Positions 18,580 to 23,771 of a DNA stretch of 23,771 nucleotides are shown one piece after another (position 1 is the stretch's first letter; each line of letters starts with the position of its first letter). Below the pieces are notes generated by a model that ran no database searches, was not told the DNA's origin, and saw only the letters and a list, made by a program, of their open reading frames with translations. The stretch comes from JAOABV01 sp039801465 (GTDB lineage: Bacteria; Hydrothermota; Tepidihabitantia; Tepidihabitantales; CAIPLT01), in contig JBDRUT010000027.1 of assembly GCA_039801465.1 (NCBI GenBank), positions 1 to 23,771 of the forward strand, given 5' to 3'. The translations under genes were made by a program, and so were the position numbers.

Positions 18580-19333
18580 AGCGACTGCAGGAGAATATAA
18601 ACATCGCCTTAAGCGCTTATTCCCTATTTTACATATCCCAGATTTATTACTTACACTTTGACCCAGTTGCGAACTTCTTTTAAGAGTTTGCCCATTTCTA
18701 TGAATAAAGTATCATCAACATTTGATAAAAGGATAAAGAATTTTATATATAAATAAAGTTTAAATCAAAGCTAAATCTTTTCTAAGTAATTAATATATAA
18801 ATGACTAACAACTAATATCTGTTTTCAGGGGTATAGTGGGGTGGGCTGAGTATCAAATTTCGAGTCCAAATAAAAAGCACTTTAAGTTTCATGCCCAATT
18901 AGTCGCTTAAAACCGCAGATAGAATCCTGCGCAAAAGAGCACATAAATAGATATTTCAAAGAGTGCAAAATAATCAATTTAAGAAGTCTTTTCTTAGGGT
19001 GTATATTCGGTAATAGTTTAGACTGCTGAAAGTCTCACCTATCAGGTTACAAATTAGCGAATAAACCAGTGCTTTTGGAAAGAAAAATATTAGACTTTTA
19101 AGTTCAGCAATATTCGCTTTTAGCGAAGAATAAAATTTATCTACGAAGCAGTTGATAAAGGTATAGAATTTCCCATACTGCTGTGTATTCAGCCTTGAGA
19201 CCTTTCGTATACGCTCAGTAGGACAGTAAAAGTGTTTGTCAAGGCGACAAAGTGTAAAAGTGTTAGGGTAACAAAAAGATAAGGTATCATTCTAAACTCA
19301 ACTGTTTTTTTATCAGGTCGTATCTGTCTTAAA

Positions 19334-19966
19334 TCATAAACATTTTCTTTTCCAATACCAAGTATTCTTAAAATCTTTGGTTATTTTTTTGACCAGTATT
19401 TCAGTTAATGAGCCATAGGCACGTTCTGGGTCTTGGGCATCAAACATAAATTTTCCGCCAACGATACTGATTGAACCGACTTCCCGTTTATCACGAGCAG
19501 AACCAGACCAAACTGTTGTGCCGTTAGTAGTTTCAATCATCCGTGCAATCAATAATGCTTCCACAATTCCACGCGCACCAACATATGAAAATCCCGGAGC
19601 AATACTAATTTCGGGTTTGATATCAGAAATCTCAATCTCGCCGAGAATGATACTCTTCACATTATATTTCAAACCAATCGCTTTGTAAGCATCAGGTCCA
19701 ATTGCAGATTGTTGGACTGCATTCAAGACATCAGTTTGTGAACCTAATTCAATAATCTCAATAGATTTTTGGTCTTTAGTTATCTCTTGAATAAATCTCT
19801 GAGTGACAAATGCATCAAGATTACCTGGCTCAGAACAATTGAATTTGATAATGCCAATTGCCTGATGTTGCTTAAGGTCAATTGCCGGCGGCACGATAAC
19901 CTTAGAACAACAAATTAGTCCAAACATAATTAAAAATATTACGACAAATATATGTTGGATTTTCAT
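19334..19966 (-). CDS. Putative lipoprotein, CsgG/LpoB/GNA1162-like
   Basis: The 210-residue protein has an N-terminal hydrophobic signal ending LICCS. Cys19 or Cys20 could be lipidated, but neither fits the consensus lipobox well (residue -1 is Ile or Cys). The body has the order seen in CsgG/LpoB-type periplasmic lipoproteins: an IGIIKF strand, FIQEITK helix, KYNVKSIILGEIEI, then RMIETTNGTTVWSGSAR. This is a fold-style resemblance, not a firm assignment. It has a clear Shine-Dalgarno (GGAAAGG) and begins 17 bp after the thyX stop, so it is cotranscribed with it although the functions seem unrelated. Confidence 0.7.
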   Translation of the reverse strand: MKIQHIFVVIFLIMFGLICCSKVIVPPAIDLKQHQAIGIIKFNCSEPGNLDAFVTQRFIQEITKDQKSIEIIELGSQTDVLNAVQQSAIGPDAYKAIGLKYNVKSIILGEIEISDIKPEISIAPGFSYVGARGIVEALLIARMIETTNGTTVWSGSARDKREVGSISIVGGKFMFDAQDPERAYGSLTEILVKKITKDFKNTWYWKRKCL

Positions 19967-19983
19967 TATTATTCCTTTCCCAA

Positions 19984-21396
19984 TTATGGTTGCCCTAAAA
20001 AATATTTATTGGAGACTGTCTCATACTGGTCTTTAGCACAACAGAAAGTTAAAGAAATTGGCGCCACTTTTTGGGCTTGTTCAACCATGCTTGTCGCTAA
20101 TTGTCTAATATCCCATTGTGCGGTCTGGTCCATTCGCAACCGAGCAATATGATATAATTCGCGAATATTTACTGTTAGCAGAACTCGGCGACGATGCGCT
20201 TGGGTTAAAATATACGGCGCAATATGTGGTAATTTTCTATAGAGTTTATCATATGTTTTCTCTGTAGTTTCAATAATTTTATTAAATAGGGCAATTTGCT
20301 TTATCGATTTTATTGATTCCGGCACCGTAACACCTAAATTCGGGTCATAACTTTGAACCGTAATTGTTGCCATTCGATGACGCTTCAGTTGAGCAAAGCA
20401 AGCCGCAGATAAAATTAATTCAAAGGTCAAATAAATATGTTCAAATTCTCTTAATGTAGTATCATAAAAATTAGCATACTTAAATGTGGACTTAATTACT
20501 TCTAACTTTTGCTTTTCATTCAGTTTTACCGTTTCCTTCCATGCGGTCTGAAAAGAGAAATTACTCGTTTTATGAATCAATGTTGCAATCAATTTATCGT
20601 CTGCATCCTTTGTATAATCAACTAATTTACATAATGAATCAGATTCCGGCTGTTTTTTTGATTTCAAAAATTTCTTGTGCAAATGTGTTAATTCTTCATA
20701 AGTTTTACTATCATAATCGGTCTTTTCATAAAAAAGCAGAATTGACGGCGCAACTCTAACTGCGCAATCAAATAGTTTTTTACCTAAAACTCTAACTTCC
20801 TGAATATTGGAAGAAGCGCATCGTCTAATTACCAATTCCAAATTTCGGGCATTCATAGTCACGCCCAGTTGAGTCGCCATTGCTAATGGAGTAACATACC
20901 GAGCGTCCTCAATCGGTTTTGCCAAATGAGTTTCAAACGGTTTGAGTTTTTCTGCCAAAAGATTATAACCCTCGATTTGCATCTTTATTGTATCAAGAAA
21001 CGATTTTAACAATTGAGTCTTCCTTATCTCTTCGGGAATAATAAATTTTGAATGCCAGCGGATATATCTTTGCGATGCCTCAGTAAACGACATCAATCGA
21101 TGCGATTCTAAATCTTCAACGCAGAATCGTGAGATATCCATAATGTCAAAATTAAATACTGCGTGTTCTGCTATTGAATGGTGTCCCATTTCAAAAATAA
21201 TTCTTCGGTTTTGGTCACGGGCATTAGCGATTTCTCTCCGAGCAATTTTCCTTAATTCAGGAATTGATTTTGGACTTCGGCTAATTCGGGCATAAGCCGC
21301 ACTAAAAACCTCCGGCGTCAATTCCAATGCTTTATTACCAATTAAATCTTTAAGTTGGTCTAAGTCAACATTATAACCAGCGAGTATTACTTGCAT
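19984..21396 (-). CDS. thyX: Two-domain ThyX-family (flavin-dependent) thymidylate synthase
   Basis: ThyX methylates dUMP to dTMP using FAD, NADPH and methylene-tetrahydrofolate. Ordinary ThyX is about 220 residues; this one is 470 and contains two ThyX-like halves. Half 1 (about 1-225) has EHAVFNFDIMDISR and SHRLMSFTEASQRY: the RHR motif begins with Ser98, but Glu106, Ser108 and Arg110 are kept. Half 2 (about 285-470) has RHR-x7-S intact (Arg339, His340, Arg341, Ser349), but Val347 replaces the Glu and Asp351 the Arg. Its RLRMDQTAQWDIRQLA segment (419-434) is canonical, whereas half 1 has RRCASSNIQEVR there. The halves are linked by a Lys-rich stretch. Double ThyX proteins are known in a few lineages (from memory, for example Chlamydiae). 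Activity is probable but unproven. Confidence 0.88.
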   Translation of the reverse strand: MQVILAGYNVDLDQLKDLIGNKALELTPEVFSAAYARISRSPKSIPELRKIARREIANARDQNRRIIFEMGHHSIAEHAVFNFDIMDISRFCVEDLESHRLMSFTEASQRYIRWHSKFIIPEEIRKTQLLKSFLDTIKMQIEGYNLLAEKLKPFETHLAKPIEDARYVTPLAMATQLGVTMNARNLELVIRRCASSNIQEVRVLGKKLFDCAVRVAPSILLFYEKTDYDSKTYEELTHLHKKFLKSKKQPESDSLCKLVDYTKDADDKLIATLIHKTSNFSFQTAWKETVKLNEKQKLEVIKSTFKYANFYDTTLREFEHIYLTFELILSAACFAQLKRHRMATITVQSYDPNLGVTVPESIKSIKQIALFNKIIETTEKTYDKLYRKLPHIAPYILTQAHRRRVLLTVNIRELYHIARLRMDQTAQWDIRQLATSMVEQAQKVAPISLTFCCAKDQYETVSNKYFLGQP

Positions 21397-21423
21397 CCGA
21401 ATTTAAATTAAATAAAAAACTGT

Positions 21424-21525
21424 TTCGGTCATTCAATATGTATTATTTATTTATTAAACTTCGGTCATCCGATACTAATATTTAATTTATTTTTAATTTA
21501 TTAAATAAAAGGCCGCTTCAGTCAC
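21424..21525 (-). repeat. Three short repeats in the thyX leader
   Basis: Minus-strand ATGACCGAA occurs exactly at 21468-21460 and 21432-21424, and the variant GTGACTGAA at 21525-21517, around the predicted transcription start. The middle copy is part of a small hairpin, TCGG-ATGA-CCGA. They could be operator sites or just remnants of a tandem duplication. Confidence 0.55.
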
Positions 21526-21530
21526 GACCT

Positions 21531-21559
21531 AAAATACAATAAATTTTAGAAATAGTCAA
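21531..21559 (-). promoter_or_regulatory. Promoter for thyX and the lipoprotein gene
   Basis: Minus strand: TTGACT at 21559-21554, a 17-base spacer, then TATTTT at 21536-21531. The predicted start is near 21524, leaving a leader of about 128 bases to the thyX ATG at 21396. Confidence 0.55.
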
Positions 21560-21768
21560 GAAAATTATTAAATGGTGGCAAATAGGAAAAATTAGCAATG
21601 TTAGTTAATAATTTTTGTTTATCTAAAAAGAATCAAAATAGATAGGTATCCCCCTACCTGATTTAGGAAGCAAAAGAAAAAAATATCATTTTGGTGATGT
21701 TAAAAGAATATAGATTTAATAAGGCTTAGAAACACTTTTGTTTATGAGTAGATTGTTCAAATTTACTC

Positions 21769-21796
21769 TTGACAAATAAAAATTAATCCGTAAAAT
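21769..21796 (+). promoter_or_regulatory. Plus-strand promoter upstream of the palindrome
   Basis: A perfect -35 TTGACA (21769-21774), a 16-base spacer, then TAAAAT (21791-21796). The predicted start near 21803 lies just ahead of the 86-bp palindrome, so an RNA from it would begin with a long hairpin. It could serve the SBBP gene 520 bases downstream or make a small RNA. Confidence 0.5.
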
Positions 21797-21812
21797 AAGT
21801 TAATAGAATTTT

Positions 21813-21898
21813 ACATAAAATTTTAACATCAGCAAATAGGAAATAAGAATTCCAGCCGTTTTTGAATTCTATTCCCTATTAATGTTAAATTTTTATGT
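21813..21898. repeat. 86-bp imperfect palindrome (long hairpin)
   Basis: The left arm at 21813-21852 (starting ACATAAAA, ending GAATTC) pairs with the right arm at 21864-21898 (GAATTC to TTTTATGT) around an 11-base loop. About 32 of 35 right-arm bases pair, with a four-base bulge in the left arm. It is not followed by a T-run as a terminator would be. It could be a small palindromic mobile element or a structured leader. Confidence 0.75.
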
Positions 21899-22322
21899 GC
21901 GATTTTAAGATACAGATATTTTCTTTTCCTTACATAAAAATTTTGAATATTATTAGAGGTCGCATCGACCATATAGGTTGTTTTAAGAAATTGCGCTATT
22001 TTGAAGCGACTAGTAAAATAAAGACAAATGAAGTTATCTTACGGAACTGTAGTCAAAGTAATCTCATAACGTTATATCAACAAAAAAGGGGGATATATGA
22101 GAAATTAATACATTATATTACCACACAAGGTTGTTCTTATCATAGAACTGGAGAATATCTTATATCAGCAGAGTTGAAAATAAAATATAAATATTAAAAA
22201 ATGTCATAAGGATTTTACGCCATTTTGTGAAATTTTTATATCAATAAAAAGATGAAATATTCTTCCTACCAACATGATATTTATAAGAAAAATAGATATA
22301 AAAACACTGGATAGGAGGAAAG

Positions 22323-23771
22323 ATGTTTTCAAAAAAAATTGTCATTTTAATAATTGTGTGTTTATTTAGTCCAATCTTATTAAATGCCCAGTATGTTGAA
22401 TGGATAAGGCGATATAGTGGACCTATAACTTATGGTGATGATGTGCCATCAGCCATCACCATTGATGCTAATGGGAATATTTATGTAACTGGTAGGACGG
22501 AAAGTGCAAATAATCAAGTTGATGTTGTCACGATTAAATATTATCCTAATGGTGAAACTGCTTGGGTCAGAAGATATAATGGTTTAGGAAATGATTTTGA
22601 TCGAGCAAATGCAATTGTCGTGGATAATAATGGTAATGTTTATGTCACCGGAACGACTTATACTTCAGCTACCAATAGTTATGGCTGGTTAACCATTAAA
22701 TATGATAGCAATGGTAATCTGATATGGGTTAAAACATTCAGTAGTGGCATTCCTGACTCTTGGAATGAGGCGAAAGCAATTGCGCTCGACAATATCGGCA
22801 ATGTTTATGTCACGGGTTATACTCTTTCATATGATAATTGGTATGATTTTACGACCATAAAATATGATAAACTAAATGGCGATACAATTTGGGTAAGACA
22901 TTATGATGGTCCAATTAACGGCTATGACCAAGCAGTTGGAATTGCTATTGACAATCAAAATAATATTTATGTTACAGGAAAAAGTGATGGTCCTGATGAT
23001 TGGTTTGATTATGCAACTGTAAAATATAATTCAGCCGGAGTATTGCAATGGGTTAAAAGATACTCATACGCAAATTATAGCAATGATGAACCCTGTGCAA
23101 TTACAGTTGATAATAATGGTAATGTTTATGTTACTGGCAGAAGCACACAGAGTTATTATAATAATCCTGATTGTGCGACTATTAAGTATTATCCAAACGG
23201 CGACACCGCCTGGGTGAGACGATATAATGGAACTGCTAATGATTGGGATGTAGCAAAAGACATTGCAGTTGATAATTATGGAAATGTTTACATTACTGGA
23301 TATACTTTTACACGGACTTACCAAAAAAGTTATTTAACTATAAAATACAATTCAAGTGGCACTCAACAATGGGTTAAGATATATGATTTGCCCGATACTT
23401 TATCCGGTGAAAATGAAGCATCTTGCCTTGACCTTGATAATGCTGGCAATATTTATGTTACTGGTACGATTGACAATTCTATTAACTATCGTTCTGATGA
23501 TTATGGCACGATTCGATATAATCCTGATGGAACTCAAAAGTGGGTTACCTTATATGACAATCCTGACCACAGTTATGATGAAGCAGTAGGAATTGCAGTT
23601 GACCAAAATGGTAATGTATATGTGACGGGAACTAGCTACCAAAATTATAACGATGACATTGTGACGATTAAATATTATCAAGCCGGTGCTAATGATGTTG
23701 GTGTTGATTCAATTATTTATCCACCTGAGCAACATTTAAGACTAATGCCAATGAGACCTTGTGCTTTGGTA
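22323..23771 (+). CDS. Secreted SBBP-type beta-propeller protein, C-terminus off window
   Basis: 483 codons are visible, open to the window edge. The ATG at 22323 follows AGGAGG at 22313-22318. A signal peptide ends near Ala22 (LNA|Q). Eight repeats of about 52-57 residues follow, each with the pattern WV(R/K)xY, then IAxDNxGNVYVTG, then TIKYxxxG; these are SBBP (seven-bladed-propeller-like) repeats. The DNxGN turns may bind metal, by analogy only. After the last blade, near residue 460, a new segment starts (NDVGVDSIIYPP), which looks like the beginning of a CARDB/Ig-like C-terminal module. Related proteins are exported and surface-exposed or extracellular; no enzyme activity is expected. 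It is the only plus-strand gene recognised here. Confidence 0.88.
   Translation, partial: MFSKKIVILIIVCLFSPILLNAQYVEWIRRYSGPITYGDDVPSAITIDANGNIYVTGRTESANNQVDVVTIKYYPNGETAWVRRYNGLGNDFDRANAIVVDNNGNVYVTGTTYTSATNSYGWLTIKYDSNGNLIWVKTFSSGIPDSWNEAKAIALDNIGNVYVTGYTLSYDNWYDFTTIKYDKLNGDTIWVRHYDGPINGYDQAVGIAIDNQNNIYVTGKSDGPDDWFDYATVKYNSAGVLQWVKRYSYANYSNDEPCAITVDNNGNVYVTGRSTQSYYNNPDCATIKYYPNGDTAWVRRYNGTANDWDVAKDIAVDNYGNVYITGYTFTRTYQKSYLTIKYNSSGTQQWVKIYDLPDTLSGENEASCLDLDNAGNIYVTGTIDNSINYRSDDYGTIRYNPDGTQKWVTLYDNPDHSYDEAVGIAVDQNGNVYVTGTSYQNYNDDIVTIKYYQAGANDVGVDSIIYPPEQHLRLMPMRPCALV

Larger units (their letters stand above)
17944..19333. other. Long gene-poor region with repeats and small hairpins
   Basis: About 1.4 kb without a gene I can support. 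A 115-codon plus-strand open frame (18012-18359) has no ribosome binding site and no recognisable domain. The area holds three 40-bp interspersed repeats (18377-18579), a hairpin TTCGC-TTTTA-GCGAA near 19113-19128, a perfect 11-base direct repeat GTAAAAGTGTT at 19226 and 19254, and a G-rich run at 18828-18845. No tRNA, rRNA or transposase remnant was recognised. Confidence 0.6.
21397..22322. other. Divergent intergenic region between thyX and the SBBP gene
   Basis: About 0.9 kb, very AT-rich. It holds a minus-strand promoter for thyX with short repeats in its leader, a plus-strand promoter at 21769-21796, an 86-bp palindrome at 21813-21898, and a small inverted repeat AGGTA-TCCCCC-TACCT near 21645-21660. 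A 100-codon plus-strand open frame (21895-22197) lacks a ribosome binding site and a recognisable domain; I do not call it a gene. Confidence 0.6.

Noticed and set aside
18828..18845. Possible G-quadruplex
   Set aside because: Only three G-runs of three or more are present within a short distance, short of the usual four.
21645..21660. Transcription terminator
   Set aside because: The AGGTA/TACCT stem is only five pairs, has no T-run on either strand and does not follow a gene end.
21895..22197. Plus-strand 100-codon frame upstream of the SBBP gene
   Set aside because: Its ATG is in the palindrome arm with no ribosome binding site, and the translation matches nothing recognisable.

Overview
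The window is AT-rich bacterial chromosome, probably from a diderm, anaerobic-type lineage. Evidence for this is the lipoprotein signal peptides, a BamD/YbgF-like TPR lipoprotein, secreted proteins with TIG, SBBP and PQQ-like repeats, an NAD-linked (class 1B) dihydroorotate dehydrogenase with its PyrK subunit, and a ThyX-type thymidylate synthase. The mix of secreted repeat proteins and housekeeping genes resembles candidate phyla such as WOR-3/Stahlbacteria. That is an inference from protein style, not a phylogenetic result. All recognisable genes but one lie on the minus strand.

Layout, low to high coordinate. 1-3544: a large secreted subtilisin-like protease, cut by the window edge, whose far end carries nearly identical 279-bp TIG-type repeats. 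3545-4015: intergenic. 4016-7119: the pyrimidine genes, transcribed pyrK-pyrD-pyrF-pyrE. 7195-11838: a TPR lipoprotein, a BatA-like VWA membrane protein and a DUF58 protein, in an arrangement like Bat aerotolerance operons but without a MoxR ATPase in view. 11900-12664: truA. 12946-17943: a PQQ-propeller lipoprotein, ileS and a DksA/TraR-type zinc-finger protein, tightly packed, with a good promoter upstream. 17944-19333: about 1.4 kb with no convincing gene but three interspersed 40-bp repeats. 19334-21396: a two-domain ThyX and a small putative lipoprotein in one operon. 21397-22322: a divergent intergenic region with promoters facing both ways, short repeats and an 86-bp palindrome. 22323-23771: the only plus-strand gene, a secreted SBBP-type beta-propeller protein cut by the window edge.

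Functionally, pyrK/D/F/E cover the last steps from dihydroorotate to UMP, and ThyX supplies dTMP from dUMP. ileS, truA and the DksA-like gene belong to translation and stress control. The remainder is cell-envelope biology: protease, propellers, lipoproteins and VWA proteins.

The most notable observations are the double ThyX, whose two active-site motifs are degenerate in different positions; the near-identical protease repeats, which differ only by synonymous changes; a promoter lying almost on top of a start codon; and the structured noncoding DNA around 18.4 kb and 21.4-21.9 kb. I see no CRISPR array, tRNA, rRNA, transposase or clear defence system.
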